A DNA stretch of 64,000 nt. Origin: Streptomyces sp. CB00455. GTDB taxonomy: Bacteria; Actinomycetota; Actinomycetes; Streptomycetales; Streptomycetaceae. Both the position numbers and the translations under genes were made by a program. The stretch is taken from assembly GCF_001905445.1 (NCBI RefSeq), contig NZ_LIVQ01000007.1, positions 58,765 through 122,764 of the forward strand, read 5' to 3'. Positions within the stretch are counted from its first letter, which is position 1; every line of letters starts with the position of its first letter. The notes under the pieces were generated by a model. It had not been told where the DNA came from. It made no database searches and worked only from the letters and a program-made list of their open reading frames with translations. Below, piece after piece: positions 8,003-20,000 of the stretch.

Positions 8003-8832
8003 CGGGTACGCACCCGGGTGCCCACGGGGGTGCGCGAGTGCCGGCCGATCCAGTCCAGCACGAGGTCGCGCACCCGGCCGGGCGCCTCCACCAGGACCGA
8101 GTGCCGGTGGCCGGGGAGCGATTCGGTCACGCACCGCGGCAGCAGCGACCGCATGCGGGGTGCCTGCGCGGCCAGGTCGGAGTCGGCGCCGTAGAGGGCG
8201 AGGACCGGACAGCGGATCGCGCGGATGTCGTCGTCGCCCAGTACCGTGCTCGCCGGGATGTCGTGGGCGAGGGTGGTGTCGCGGACGAGCCGGCCCGCCG
8301 ACTTCGCCAACCGGGCGGTGTGGCCGCCGTGGTGGGCGGCGATCCAGTCGAGGGCGGCGCCCTCGTTCACGCTCATCTCGTGGCGGACCCGCTCCAACAG
8401 CCCGGCGAGCTTGGCCGCCCAGGCCGCGGTGGCCGGTTCCGACTCGATCACGACCATGCTGGCGACCCGCTCAGGCCGGCGCAGTGCGTGGGTGAACGCG
8501 ACCGTGCCGCCGTAGGAGTTGCCGACCAGGTGCACCGGGCCCGGGACGTCGAGCCGGTCCAGGAGCGCGTCCAGGTCGTCGGTGAACGCGCCGAGCGTGT
8601 AGCCCCGCTCCGGACGCCCGCTGCGGCCGTGGCCCCGGTGGTCGTACATGAGCACGTCCAGCCCGGCCGCCGCGAAGGCCGGGGCGACGGTGAAGTAGTA
8701 GCTGGCCAGGCTGTCGGTGAGCAGGCCGTGGAGCAGTACGACGGTGGCGTGCGCAGGCGCGCCGGTGGCGGCGGGGCGGGCGGCCAGGCGCTGGACGTGC
8801 AGCCGGACGTCGCCGGTGTCGACGATTGCCAT
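7999..8832 (-). CDS. Alpha/beta-fold hydrolase
   Basis: A 277-aa alpha/beta hydrolase. The oxyanion region is VVLLHGLLTD (residues 31-40), the nucleophile elbow GNSYGG places Ser106, and GADSD (Asp217) and GHRHS (His242 or His244) complete the triad. YDHRGHGRSG is the usual loop after strand 4. It lies three bases after the ACP stop and overlaps the glycosyltransferase start, so it belongs to the PKS operon. Because the megasynthases have no thioesterase or reductase release domain, this enzyme is the best candidate for releasing the chain from the ACP or for proofreading. That role is inferred from context. Confidence 0.85.
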   Translation of the reverse strand: MAIVDTGDVRLHVQRLAARPAATGAPAHATVVLLHGLLTDSLASYYFTVAPAFAAAGLDVLMYDHRGHGRSGRPERGYTLGAFTDDLDALLDRLDVPGPVHLVGNSYGGTVAFTHALRRPERVASMVVIESEPATAAWAAKLAGLLERVRHEMSVNEGAALDWIAAHHGGHTARLAKSAGRLVRDTTLAHDIPASTVLGDDDIRAIRCPVLALYGADSDLAAQAPRMRSLLPRCVTESLPGHRHSVLVEAPGRVRDLVLDWIGRHSRTPVGTRVRTR

Positions 8833-8835
8833 GGC

Positions 8836-9174
8836 TCAGTCCCGTCCCGCGGCCTTCAGGCACAGGCAGACGTACTCGACGAGCCGGCCCACGCTGAGTT
8901 CGATGATCTCCTCCAGCTCCATGGAGGCCACGAACTCGGCGAAGTTGACCGTGCGGCCGTAGCGCTCCTCCAGCAGACCGGCGAGCGTCACCAGGTCGAT
9001 GCTCTCCAGTTCCAGGTCGCGGCCGAACCGGGTCTCCATCGCGATCCCGGTGTCGTCGAGCCCGTACTCCCCCAGGACCTGTTCGATCATGCCCGTCAGA
9101 TCGGCGAGGACCGCTGCCTCGTCGGCACGCACGGAGCCGTCGGGCACGGGGCCGGTGGGCCGGGTGGTGGTCAC
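8836..9174 (-). CDS. Free acyl carrier protein of the PKS operon
   Basis: A 112-aa discrete acyl carrier protein. The phosphopantetheine attachment motif is DLELESIDLV with Ser58, in a helix-rich acidic fold (LGEYGLDDTG, LEERYGRTVNFAEF). It starts with GTG at 9174, overlapping the PKS stop (GTGA at 9171-9174), and ends three bases before the hydrolase. It would be loaded by the phosphopantetheinyl transferase domain fused to the end of the preceding PKS. Either it carries the growing chain in place of additional in-cis ACPs (the large PKS has only one) or it hands the finished chain to the tailoring enzymes. Confidence 0.85.
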   Translation of the reverse strand: MTTTRPTGPVPDGSVRADEAAVLADLTGMIEQVLGEYGLDDTGIAMETRFGRDLELESIDLVTLAGLLEERYGRTVNFAEFVASMELEEIIELSVGRLVEYVCLCLKAAGRD

Positions 9175-12100
9175 GTCTGGTCCCTTTCGTCACGGATGGT
9201 TTCCCGCCCCGGCTGATCCGGGGCGGGGCCGTCGGTCCAGGCCACGACGTACGCGCGCGGCGCAAGCCCGGGCGGATTGGCGACCCGCTCACAGCTCACC
9301 CGGTACGTACGGGCGGGCGCGCCCGGGCCGCCGGGTGGGCCCGGCGGGCGCACGGCCACGGTCAGCCGGTCCGCTCGCGCGCCGGTCACCTCGAAGTCGC
9401 GCGGCCGTCCGCCGAAACCGGTGCCTTCGGCCTTGGCCACGGCTTCCTTCGCCGCCCAGAAGCGGGTGAACCACAGCCCCGGCAGCTCCTGGCCGGCGGC
9501 CTGCCGGGCCGCCAGCAGTTCCCGTTCGGCCGGCGTGAGCACCGTGGTGACGGTCGCTTCGGCGGGCTCGGTGATCTCCTCGATGTCGATGCCCGGGCCG
9601 CCCGCTCGGGCGCCGGGGTTCCCGTCCGCGTACGGCGGCCGGTGCCGGGCGACGGCGACGCCGGCCTCGGCGCGGTGCGCGATGGACACCTCCAGCGGCG
9701 GGAGTTCCCGGCCGTGGCGGCCGGTGACGTACGGCCGGCCCGACGCGTCGTTGCGGACGACGAGTTCGGCGGGGTAGACGGGACCCGCGCCGCCCTCCCA
9801 GAGCAGGCGGCGTACGGCGTCCTTGGCCGCGATCCGGCCGAGCAGCCACTGCCGGCGGCCCCGGGGCGGCCGCTCGGCGTACGCCGAGCGTTCCGGGCCG
9901 CCCAGCGCGTTGCGCATGATCAGCTCCCGTGAGGCGAGGTCGGGCCAGCGCTCGTACACCAGCGACCAGCCGCCGGGGCGGGCGGCGGAGAGGGTGTTGC
10001 GGTCCGGGAACCGCTCGACGGGCCGGGTGTGCGGGTCGTTGTCGAAGCGGCGGTCCTGCCAGCCGCCGAGCTTCGCCCACACCCGGCCGGAGACGGTGAG
10101 CACCGCGTCCGCTTCGAGCACCGTGTCCGTGAGGGACACGATCCGGATCACGCACTCCACCGGTGTGCCGGGGGCCGGATGGGGGCCGTAGAAGCGCATG
10201 TGGCGCATCCGCACCGGGAAGACCACGGTGCGCTCGGTGTGCGTCGCCATGATCCAGTAGCCGAGTACCTGTCCCACGTTGTCCAGCAGGGCGCCCGGCG
10301 CGGGCGGGGTGGTCAGCGTGGCGCGGACGTGCCGGTCGCCGATCGCGCAGAGCCGGGACATGCCCTGGTAGGACGGGCCGTGGAACATCCACCGCTCACG
10401 GTAGACCTGCTCGGCGGTGTGCGCGGGCACGCGCTCGGAGCCCGGGTCGGGAGGCTCCGGCGCGGGGGGCGCCTGCGGGTGGCGGGCGGCGAGTTCCACC
10501 ACCGCGCGGGCGTCGGGGCCGAACGACACCGCGACCCGGTCCGGTCCCTGCTGCGTCACGGTGACCGGCACGTCCACGGGGTCGGCGGCCGTGAGCCACC
10601 GGTCGAAGCACGCGTCGTGCACCGCCACGGCCACGCGGCCCGGTACGGAGCGCTCGGCGGCCGCCATCAAGTGCGCCACGATGGTGGTGGCCGGCACCAC
10701 GGGCCACCGGTCGGCGACGTCCGGCCAGTCGGCGCGCTGCGGGAAGAAGCAGTGGTCGAGCAGGTACGGCATCCGGTCCACGCCCACCCGTACGCTCTCG
10801 TGCCGCACGACGGCGCAGGAGCCGGCGGCGGCCGGTGCGGCCGCGGGCGCTGCGGACCCGGGCGCTGCGGTCGCCGGCCCTGCGGACCCGGGCGGCGCGG
10901 TCGCGGGCGCTGCGGTGAGCGGCCTCGTGGGCGTGGCGGGGCGCGGTGACGGCCCCGCGGACCCGGCGCCGTGCGGTACGACCGGAGCCGGGCGGCGTAC
11001 CGGACCGGCCGGCCGGGGCGCGGCCGCCGCGGCGATCAGGGTCGCGGCCGTCTGCGCGGTTTCGCGCAGCAGGGCCGTCAGTTCGGCCGCCACGGGTGAC
11101 GCGGACGCGGCCGGTGCGAGGACCGCTGCCGGATCGTGGGCGGGTGCGGGGGCCGCTGCCGGATCGCGGGTCAGCGCGGTCGTGAGTGCGGGGTCCGGCG
11201 GCAGGTCCACCAGGGCGCTGCCCAGGTCGAGGCGGACGCGCCGGTGGGCCGCGCCCGTGGAGGGGAGGGACGCGGCCACGGACGAGGGGACGGGAACGGC
11301 GCCGGTCCGGGGCGCGTCCAGGACGTGGGGGTCCACCTCCGCCCCGACCGTCCACAGCGCGGTGGCCACCCGTCGCAGCTGCGCCAGGCCGCCCCGGTGC
11401 GGGGAGTTGGCGGCGACGACCAGGTGGTCGCGTCCGGCCAGGGTGTCACCGACGAGGGAGCCGAGTTGCCCCGGACCGGCCTGGACGAAGGCGCGGAATC
11501 CGGCCCCGTACAGCGCCTCGGTGAGGGCGCGGAAGCGGACCGGTTCGAGGAGGTGGCGGACGAACAGGGCGCGGACGGCGGCCTCGTCCGCGGGAAAGGG
11601 CGCCGCGGTGGTCCCCGACCAGACGGGGACGTGCGGGGCCCGCAGCCGCATGCCGTCGGCAGCCTCCTTGAAGGGACCCAGGCACGGTTCGAGCATCGGG
11701 GTGTGGAAACCGGACCGGAACGGCAGGACGCGCACCAGGACGCCCTCGGCGCGCAAGCCGGCCGCGAACGTCTCCACGGCTTCCGGCGGCCCGCACACCA
11801 TCGACTGGTTCGGGGCGTTGTCGTGGGACAGGACGACGGTCGGGTGGCCGCCGCCGGCCAGGACACGGGTCACCCGGTCCGCGGGCGCGCCCACGGCGGC
11901 GTACGCGAGGTCGGCAGCCCGTACCGTCTCGGGGTCGAGGGCGGCCATGAAGGCGTCGACGGCCGCCTCCTCGTACATCCCGCCGACGGCCATCGCGGTC
12001 CATTCGCCGACGCTGTGCCCGGCGACGGCGTCGGGGACGACACCGATGCGGCGCAGCGCCGTGTCGAGCAGCCTGCCGACGGCGACGACACCGAGCCCGT

Positions 12101-14015
12101 GCCGGCCGAGGCCGCCGCCCGGCTCCCGCACCCGGCCGTCGCCGGGTGGTGGCGCTTCCAGCGGTGGCCGGGGCAGTCCGAAGTGGTCGGCGATGTCCTC
12201 GACCCTGGGTGTGAACTCCCCTTCCAGACCGGGGAAGAGGAACGCGGTCCGGCCCCGCCCGCCGCCGCCGAGGAGCGGTCGGGGACTGAACCAGACGTCG
12301 CCGCGTCCCTGCCACGCCTCGCCCTTGGCGACGATCCGGCGGGCCAGTGCGAGCCGCTTGGGCGTGGGACCGACGATCCCCAGCCGTACGGGCCCGGCGG
12401 CGACGGCGCCGGGTGCGGTTTGCGGGCCGGGGGCGTCCAGCAGCGCGCCGAGCGCCTCGGGCGTCGCCGCGCTCAGGAGCAGCACGCGTTCGCTTTCGCC
12501 GTCCGCCTCGAGGACCGCGGCGCGGCGGGCGGGGGTGGGCGCCGCCGCGGGGGAGGGGGCGCCCAAGGCGCCGGGTGCTTCTTCGAGGACGACGTGCGCG
12601 TTGATGCCGCCGAAGCCGAACGCGTTCACGGCGGCCCGGCGCGGCCGCCCGGGCCCGGTCACCCAGGGAGCCGCCTCGGCCAGGGGGCGGAAGCGGGTGG
12701 CGGCGAGGGCCGGGTGCGGGTCCTCGCAGTGCAAGGTGGGCAACAGCGTGCCGTGGTGGACGGCGAGGGCGGCCTTGACCAGTCCCGCGACGCCGGCCGC
12801 CGGCATGGCGTGCCCGATCATGGACTTCACCGAGCCGATGACGGGCCGGCCGGCCGGGTCGGTCCCGGTCGGCCGGGGCGGTCCGAACACCGCCCGGAGC
12901 GTGGCCAGTTCGGCGGCGTCACCGGCCGGAGTGGCGGTACCGTGGGCCTCCAGGAGCCCGAGGGAGCCCGGCTCGGCCGGATCGAGGCCGGCAGCGCGCC
13001 ACGCCGCCCGGACCGCCCGGGTCTGCCCGGCAGGGTCGGGATTGACCAGCCCCGAGGCGCGGCCGTCGCTGCTGACGCCGGTCCCCCTGATCACGGCGTA
13101 GACGCGGTCACCGTCGCGCTCGGCGTCGGCGAGCCGCTTGAGGACCACCACCCCGGTGCCCTCCCCGATGAGGATGCCGTCGGCACCCCGGTGGAAGGGC
13201 CGGATGCGCTCGCTGGGGGAGAGCGCGCGCAACTGCGAGAAGACGCTCCACAGCGTGATGTCGTGGCAGTGGTGCACACCCCCGGCCAGCATCACGTCGC
13301 AGCGTCCGGAAGCGAGCGCGGCCACCGCCTGGTCCACGGCGAGCAGCGACGAGGCGCACGCGGCGTCGACGGTGTAGGCCGGGCCCCGCAGGTCGAGACG
13401 GTTGGCGACCCGGGACGCGGCGAGGTTGGGCACCAGGCCGATGGCGTCCTGCGGCCGGTCGGGCCCGAGACGCTCCGTGAACGCCGCCCTGACGCGCTCC
13501 AGTTGCTCCGCGTCCAGACCGGGGACGAGGTCGCCGAGCGTGCGTACGAGCTGTCGTGCCGTACGGACCCGCTGGTCGAGCCGGACCAGCCCAGGCGTCA
13601 GGTAGCCACCCCGGCCGAGCACGATCCCGACCCGGTCGCGGTCGGGCAGCCGCTCGGTGCCGCCCGCGTCCGCGAGGGCGCTCGCGGCGACGTGCAGCGC
13701 GATCAGCTGGTCCGGCTCGGTGCCCGGCACCGAGTGCGGCATGATGCCGAACCGGGTGACGTCGACCTCCAGGGCGGCGTCGACGAAGCCGCCCCGCCGG
13801 CAGTACACCCGGTCGGCGGCGGCCGGTTCCGAGGCGCTGCCCGGGTAGTAGTAGTCGCGGTCCCAGCGTCCCGGCGGCACCTCGCCGATCACGTCGACAC
13901 CGGCGGTGAGGTTGTGCCAGTACGCCGCCAGGTCGGGCGCGCCCGGCAGCAGCACCGCCATGCCGGTGATGGCGACGGGGGCGTGGGCGGCGCCCCCGGG
14001 GGCGGAGAGGGCCAT
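9171..14015 (-). CDS. Iterative type I PKS: KS-AT-dehydratase-phosphopantetheinyl transferase
   Basis: A 1614-aa megasynthase. Ketosynthase, residues about 12-480: Cys220 in DAACASSLLA, His358 in LEAHGTAT, His402 in KSMIGHAM. Acyltransferase, about 588-870: Ser668 in GHSVGEW, His771 in GFHTPML. An Ala/Pro-rich linker (950-1065) leads to a hotdog dehydratase-like region (1070-1325: LLDHCFFPQ with His1088, MFHGPSYQG). A Sfp-type phosphopantetheinyl transferase closes the protein (1390-1595: GIDIEEI, FWAAKEAVAKAEG). This architecture is that of hglE/PUFA-synthase-like systems, in which KS and dehydratase domains sit on a partner of the KS-AT-ACP-KR protein. ATG 14015 lies one base after the upstream stop (TGA-G-ATG). 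The fused transferase makes the system self-activating. The product is unknown. Confidence 0.85.
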   Translation of the reverse strand: MALSAPGGAAHAPVAITGMAVLLPGAPDLAAYWHNLTAGVDVIGEVPPGRWDRDYYYPGSASEPAAADRVYCRRGGFVDAALEVDVTRFGIMPHSVPGTEPDQLIALHVAASALADAGGTERLPDRDRVGIVLGRGGYLTPGLVRLDQRVRTARQLVRTLGDLVPGLDAEQLERVRAAFTERLGPDRPQDAIGLVPNLAASRVANRLDLRGPAYTVDAACASSLLAVDQAVAALASGRCDVMLAGGVHHCHDITLWSVFSQLRALSPSERIRPFHRGADGILIGEGTGVVVLKRLADAERDGDRVYAVIRGTGVSSDGRASGLVNPDPAGQTRAVRAAWRAAGLDPAEPGSLGLLEAHGTATPAGDAAELATLRAVFGPPRPTGTDPAGRPVIGSVKSMIGHAMPAAGVAGLVKAALAVHHGTLLPTLHCEDPHPALAATRFRPLAEAAPWVTGPGRPRRAAVNAFGFGGINAHVVLEEAPGALGAPSPAAAPTPARRAAVLEADGESERVLLLSAATPEALGALLDAPGPQTAPGAVAAGPVRLGIVGPTPKRLALARRIVAKGEAWQGRGDVWFSPRPLLGGGGRGRTAFLFPGLEGEFTPRVEDIADHFGLPRPPLEAPPPGDGRVREPGGGLGRHGLGVVAVGRLLDTALRRIGVVPDAVAGHSVGEWTAMAVGGMYEEAAVDAFMAALDPETVRAADLAYAAVGAPADRVTRVLAGGGHPTVVLSHDNAPNQSMVCGPPEAVETFAAGLRAEGVLVRVLPFRSGFHTPMLEPCLGPFKEAADGMRLRAPHVPVWSGTTAAPFPADEAAVRALFVRHLLEPVRFRALTEALYGAGFRAFVQAGPGQLGSLVGDTLAGRDHLVVAANSPHRGGLAQLRRVATALWTVGAEVDPHVLDAPRTGAVPVPSSVAASLPSTGAAHRRVRLDLGSALVDLPPDPALTTALTRDPAAAPAPAHDPAAVLAPAASASPVAAELTALLRETAQTAATLIAAAAAPRPAGPVRRPAPVVPHGAGSAGPSPRPATPTRPLTAAPATAPPGSAGPATAAPGSAAPAAAPAAAGSCAVVRHESVRVGVDRMPYLLDHCFFPQRADWPDVADRWPVVPATTIVAHLMAAAERSVPGRVAVAVHDACFDRWLTAADPVDVPVTVTQQGPDRVAVSFGPDARAVVELAARHPQAPPAPEPPDPGSERVPAHTAEQVYRERWMFHGPSYQGMSRLCAIGDRHVRATLTTPPAPGALLDNVGQVLGYWIMATHTERTVVFPVRMRHMRFYGPHPAPGTPVECVIRIVSLTDTVLEADAVLTVSGRVWAKLGGWQDRRFDNDPHTRPVERFPDRNTLSAARPGGWSLVYERWPDLASRELIMRNALGGPERSAYAERPPRGRRQWLLGRIAAKDAVRRLLWEGGAGPVYPAELVVRNDASGRPYVTGRHGRELPPLEVSIAHRAEAGVAVARHRPPYADGNPGARAGGPGIDIEEITEPAEATVTTVLTPAERELLAARQAAGQELPGLWFTRFWAAKEAVAKAEGTGFGGRPRDFEVTGARADRLTVAVRPPGPPGGPGAPARTYRVSCERVANPPGLAPRAYVVAWTDGPAPDQPGRETIRDERDQT

Positions 14016-14016
14016 C

Positions 14017-17000
14017 TCACCACTCCGAGGCGGTGTGGACTACGGAGCGGACCGTCTCCTCGCCCCAGGCCAGTTCCCGCAGCAGGGCCAGGGCGCCCTC
14101 CTCGGGGTCGATGAGCGTGACCCCGCGCTGCGCGTAGTGGCGGGCGAGCTCGGGGCCGACCATGCCGGCGTGGTCCTCGGACGGCGCCCACGGACCCCAG
14201 TGGACGGTCAGCGCGCGCCGGCCGGTCCGCGCGGCCCAGGCGGCGCCGAGCGTGTCCAGCGCGTCGTTGGCCGCCGCGTAGTCGGCCTGGCCGCGGTTGC
14301 CGAGTACGGCCGCGATGCTGCCGAACAGCACGACGAAGGAGGGTGGTTGGGGGAGCTGTTCCACCGCGGCGAGCAGCGCCGCGGCGCTCTCGGTCTTGGT
14401 GCCGTAGACCTGCCCGAAGGACTCGGCCGACTTCTCCTCCATCAGCCGGTCCTCGATGATGCCGGCGGCGTGGACCACCCCGTCGATGCGGCCGTGCTCG
14501 GAGTGGATCTCCTTGACCGCCTGGAGCACGGAGGGCGCCTCCCGGCAGTCCACGCTGCGGTAGCGCGCGCGACTGCCGACCGCGCTCAGCGCGTCCAGTG
14601 TCGCGGTCACCTCGCGCCGGGCCAGGACCAGGTCGGCGGCCCGGTCGATCTCGGCGGGGGTGCCGTAGCGGCCGGTGCCCGCGAGCACCGTCCGCAGGGC
14701 CGCCCGGTCGGGGGCGCCCGCGGTCTCCGGGTCCTCGGGCCCGTCCGGCGCCGGCGTGCGCCCGAGGAGCTCGACCCGGCACCGGGAGGCGGTCGCGAGG
14801 GCCCCCACGCAACGCGCGGTGATCCCGCGGGCACCGCCGACGACGACCACGACACTGTCCCGGTCCAGGCCCAGGGCCGCCGCCTCGGCGGCGCCCTCGC
14901 CCGCGGGCCCCGCTCCTGCGGCGCCGAGCGGCCCGAGCGGCGCCGCGGTCAGCTCGGGAGCGAACCGTCCGCCCGCGGTCCGCAGGACGACGGGCACGGC
15001 GTCGTCGGCGAGGAGTTCGGCCACCAGTGCGTCCGCCGCCCGTGCGGGTGGCGCGGCCGTGCCCAGGTCCAGTCCGATGCAGCGCACGCGCACGGCCGGG
15101 TACTCCCGGGCGGCGGTCCGCACCAGCCCGTCCACCCCCGCGGCGCGGACCCCGGCCGCCGCGCGGGCGAGGAGGAGCCGCCGGGGCCCGTGCCGCAGGA
15201 CGTCCCGTACGAGCGCGAACCCGTCCGGCAGGAACGGCGCACCGTCTTCTCCGAGCGCCGTGAGCAGGACGACGCCGTCCAGGGGCCCGTCCGCTCCGCG
15301 CGGAGCCTGCCCAGCCCCGAGGAGGACCGGGTCGGCGCCGAGCCGGGTGAGGCGGGCTGACAGTTCTGCCGCGACGCCGCGGAAGACGTCGGTGCCGTCG
15401 CCGACCAGGGCGTAGCGTGCTCCGGCGAGCCCGGCCGGTCCGGGGTCGGGCTCCGGGGCGGGCAGGGGCACCGGCAGCATCCGCAGGCGGCGGGGGGCGG
15501 CGACGAGGGGCCGGTCTGCGGGGGCGTCGTCGGGTGCGGGTGCGGGTGCGGGTGCGGGTGCGGGTACTCGTACGGGTTCGGGTACGGGTACGGGTACGGG
15601 TGATGAAACGTTTCCCGGGGCCGGACCGGCGGCCGGGGCGGCCGGGGTGGCCGTTTCGCCGCCGGAGGGACCGGCAGCGCGGGCGGCCATCCAGTGTGCG
15701 ATAGCCGAGGCCGTCCGGGCGCGGGTGAGCTCCTCCAGCTCCGCGTCGTCCAAGGCGAGCGGGGCGGAGCCGTCGAAGGCGCCCAGACGCCGCGCCAGCT
15801 CACCGGCGATCTCGGCGCGCTTGATGGAGTCGACACTGAGGTCGGCTTCCAGGTCGAGGTCGGGTTCCACCATGTCCAGGGGGTAGCCGGTGCGCTCGCT
15901 GATGAGCTCCAGGACCGTGCGCAGCACCGCTTCCTCGGTGAGGGCCCCGGTCCCCTCCGGTCCGGGCGCGGCAACCGGCGCGGGGACCTGCGGCGGGACG
16001 GGGCCGGACACCGCGGGCACGGCGTACGGGGCCCCCGCGACCGGGAGCTGCGCCGGCCGCTCCGGCTCGCGTGGCGGCGCCGCATGATCCGGGAGGGACC
16101 CGGCCTCCGGGGCGGCGCCGAAGTAGGCGAGCAGGACGTCGCGTTGTGCGGAGACCATGTCCCGGCTGGTCCGGAGGAATTCGGCGATGAGGGCGTCGGC
16201 CGCACCGGCCTGCGGCTGACCGGGATTCGCTGTCACGGGGCTCTCCACGACTCGTCGGGCCGGCGCGAGGGCGCCGGGGAGCGGCTCGCCGGAGGCGGTG
16301 CGGACGAGGTGTCCGTCCACCGTCCAGCCGGGGCGGCGCGGTGCGGGTGTCCGGTCGATGTCGACGGCGTCCCGGCCCTGGAACATCCAATCCGTGAGGA
16401 CCGGCAGCCCGGCGGCGGCGAGCCGGGCGAGCGCGTCCAGGAGGTCCGCCAGGCCGCTGTCGGCCAGCGGCTCGCAGACGACGACGCGGTGGGGGCGCCC
16501 GCCGAGGATGTCGGCGACCAGCCGCGTCAGCACGCGGCCGGGTCCCACCTCGACGAAGGTGCGCGCGCCGGCCTCGTACATCGCCTCGACCTGCGCCACG
16601 AAGCGCACCGGGGCGCCGATCTGGGCGGCGAGTTCGTCGCGTACCGCGTCGGGATCGAGCCCGTAGGGGCGGGCGGTGCGGTTCGCCCAGACCGGGAACT
16701 CCGGTGTGTGCAGAGGTTGTTGGTCGAGCGTCCGGCGGAAGACGGGACCGGCGCCCGCGAGCAGCGGACTGTGGAAGGCACACGCGACCGGCAGCCGCTT
16801 GGCGCCGTGACCGGCGTCGCGCAGCGTCCGCAGCGCCGCCTCGACGGCGGCCGACCCGCCGGAGAGGACGCTCTGGCGGGGAGCGTTGTGGTTGGCGAGG
16901 ACGAGGCCGTCCGGCAGGGGCCGGCCGAGGGCCCGCTCGATCTCCTCGGGGGTGGCGGCGACGGCTGCCATCGCGCCGGGATCGTCGCCGGCCGCGGCGA

Positions 17001-20000
17001 GGACGGCCGCCGCGCGCGCGGCACTGAGGCCGGGCAGGGCGTCGGGCTCGATGGCGCCCGCGGCGCACAGGGCGACCAGCTCGCCGTAGCTGTGACCGGC
17101 GGCCAGGTCGGGGTGGACACCGGCGCGGGTGAGGACGTCGTACGCGGCGAGTTCGACGATCCCGAGGGCCGGCTGGGCGGCCCGGGTGTCGGTCAGGGCC
17201 CGCCGGGCGCGCTCCCGGCCGGCGTCGTCGAACGCGGCGGGCGGGTAGAGGGCGCCGGCGACGTGGGCGCCCGGGACGTGGGCGCCGGGGGCCTGGGCCC
17301 GGGAGTCGTCGGCGCTGGGGTCGTCGGCGCGAGGGTCGTGGGCGCGAGGGTCGTGGGCGCCGCCACCGGTGTACAGCAGCCGGCCCAGCTCCGGGAAGGT
17401 GGTGAGCAGGTGGGCGGACATGCCCGGGCGCTGGCTGCCCTGCCCGGGGAACAGGAACGCCGTGAGGCCGGGGCCGATGTCCTCCTGCGCGAGGTGGACC
17501 CCGAACGCCGGCGCACCCGCCGGTCCCGCACCGGGGACACCCGCCGGCGGGCCTTGCGCGGCGCGCTCGTGCTCTGCGGCGAGGCGGACCCGCGCCGGGG
17601 CCGGGGCCGGCCGCCCTTGCGACGGCACCGCGTCGAGCGCGTCGAGCGTGTCGAGGGCGTCGAGCGTGTGCCGCAGCCGCAGGCACAGGCCGGCCGGATC
17701 GTGCGCGACGAAGGCGGCCCGTACGGGGCCCTGAGCCCGGCCCGCGCGGCGCGAGGCCGTGGCGGCCAGGTCGCGCAGCCGCCACGGAGCGGTCCCCGCC
17801 TCGGCCGCGACCGCGAGGTCCAACAGCTCGGCGGCGGCGCCGCGGGCCGCCGCCGCAGTGGCGCCCCGGAAGGTGAACAGCTCCGCCGGCCAGGCGTCCC
17901 GGGCGTGGACCGGCGGCGGTCCGTCACCGCCGTGCGCGGCGAGGACGACGTGGAAGTTGGTGCCACCGAAACCGAAGGCGCTCACGCCCGCGAGCCGCCG
18001 CTCGGGCGGGGCGGGCCACGGCAGCGCCTCCCGGTGGAAGACGAACGGGCTCTCGCCGTCCTTCCACGCGGAGACAGGACGCTCCAGGTGCAGCGTCGGG
18101 GGCCGTACGCCGGTGTGCAGGGCGAGCGCGGTCTTGATGAGCCCCGCCATTCCCGCGGCGCACTTGGTGTGTCCGATCTGCGACTTCACCGAGCCCAGGA
18201 CGCACGCGCCGCTTTCCGCGCCCGCCTCGGTGAACACCTCGGTGAGCACGCCCAGTTCGGTGCGGTCACCCACGACGGTGCCGGTGCCGTGGGCCTCCAG
18301 GAGGGCGACCTGCGCGGGGGAGACCCCGGCATTGCGGTAGGCGCGCTCCAGGGCGGCGCGCTGGCCCCCCGGACGCGGGGCGGTCAGGCCGAGGGAGCGG
18401 CCGTCGCTGGAACTGCCGACCCCCTTGATGACGCCGTACACGCGGTCGCCGTCGCGCTCGGCGTCCGCGAGGCGTTTGAGGACGACGCAGGCGACGCCCT
18501 CACCGAGGACGATGCCGTCGGCGGCGTCGTCGAAGGGCCGGGAGCGGCCGGTGGGGGAGAGCGCGTGCACGGAGGTGAACAGCGCGTAGTCGTTGATGCC
18601 GTTGTGCAGGTCGGCGCCCCCGCACAGCATCACGTCGCTGGTGCCGAGCACCAGTTCCTTGCAGGCGACGTCCAGGGCGGCCAGGGAGGACGCGCAGGCG
18701 GCGTCGACCGTGTAGTTGGGGCCGCGCAGGTCGAGCCGGTTGGCGACCCGTCCGGAGATCACGTTGGCGAGCATGCCGGGGAAGGTGTCCTCGGTGAGCC
18801 GCGGCAGCTGCTCGTCCAACTCGGCGGGGACGTGCCCGTAGTAGGAGGGGAGCACCGCCCGCAGGGTGGTGGCGTTGGACAGGTCGCTGCCCGCCTCGGC
18901 GCCGAAGACGACGCCCGTCCGCATGCGGTCGAAGGCCCGTCCCTCCTCCCCGTACCCGGCGTCCTCCAGGGCGCGCCGGGCGGCTTCGAGGGCCAGGAGC
19001 TGTACGGGCTCGATGCTGCCCAGCGAGGCCGGCGGGATTCCGTAGCCCAGCGGGTCGAAGGGGATCCGGGGCAGGAAGCCACCCCACTTGGAGGCGCTTG
19101 TGGCCCCCGGTCCGGGGGAGTGGTGTACGGCGGCGTCCCAGCGCTCCGGCGGTACTTCGGTGACGGCGTCGTGCCCGTCGAGGACGAGGGCCCAGAAGGC
19201 GGCCAGGTCCGGCGCCTGCGGGAACATGCAGGCCATGCCGACGACGGCCACGTCCAGTGGTGCGGGCGCGGGCTCGGCATCCGCCGCGCCCGCGGCGCGG
19301 TCCGCACCGGGTGCGAGGCCGCCGCGCAGGTCGGCGGAGCGCCGGGCGAGGAAGCCGGCGGCCTCCTCGGTGACGGACGCGTGCAGCGCGGCGACGGTGG
19401 TGGTCGCGGTGCGCAGCGCCGCCACCTCACCGGCCATGAACATCCCCTCGGCGTACTGGCGGGCCTCGTCCACCGGCGCCAGGACTCCGGCGGTGGTGCG
19501 TTCGACGCCCTTGCTGGCGATGCGCAGCCGGCCGACGTTGAGGCGTTCCAGCCGCTCCCACACCTCACGTCCGGGCAGGCCCTCGGCGCGCAGCCCCGCC
19601 TCCACCTCGCGAAAGCCGTCGCTGAACGGGCTGGGGACGCAGCGGGTGGCGTGGCCGGGCGCGGTGCGCAGCAGCGCCGTCCGCCCGGCGGCGAGGACCT
19701 GCCGCTGGAAGAGCGGCTGCACGGCCCCGCACGCGACGGCTTCCTCGGTGAAAAGGTAGGCGGTGCCCATCAGGAGGCCCACCGCGCAGCCGCGGGCGGT
19801 GAGCGGGGCGGCGAGGGCGGCGACCATGGCAGCGGAGCGGGCGTCGTGGATGCCGCCGGCGAAGAACACCTCGACGCCGGGCACGCCGTCCGGGTCCCGG
19901 TCCCGGATCGGGGCCCGGTCCTGGCCCCGGTCCTGGCCCCGGCCCTGATCCCGGTCCTGGCCCCGGCCCTGATCCCGGTCCTGGCCCCGGTCCATCCAGT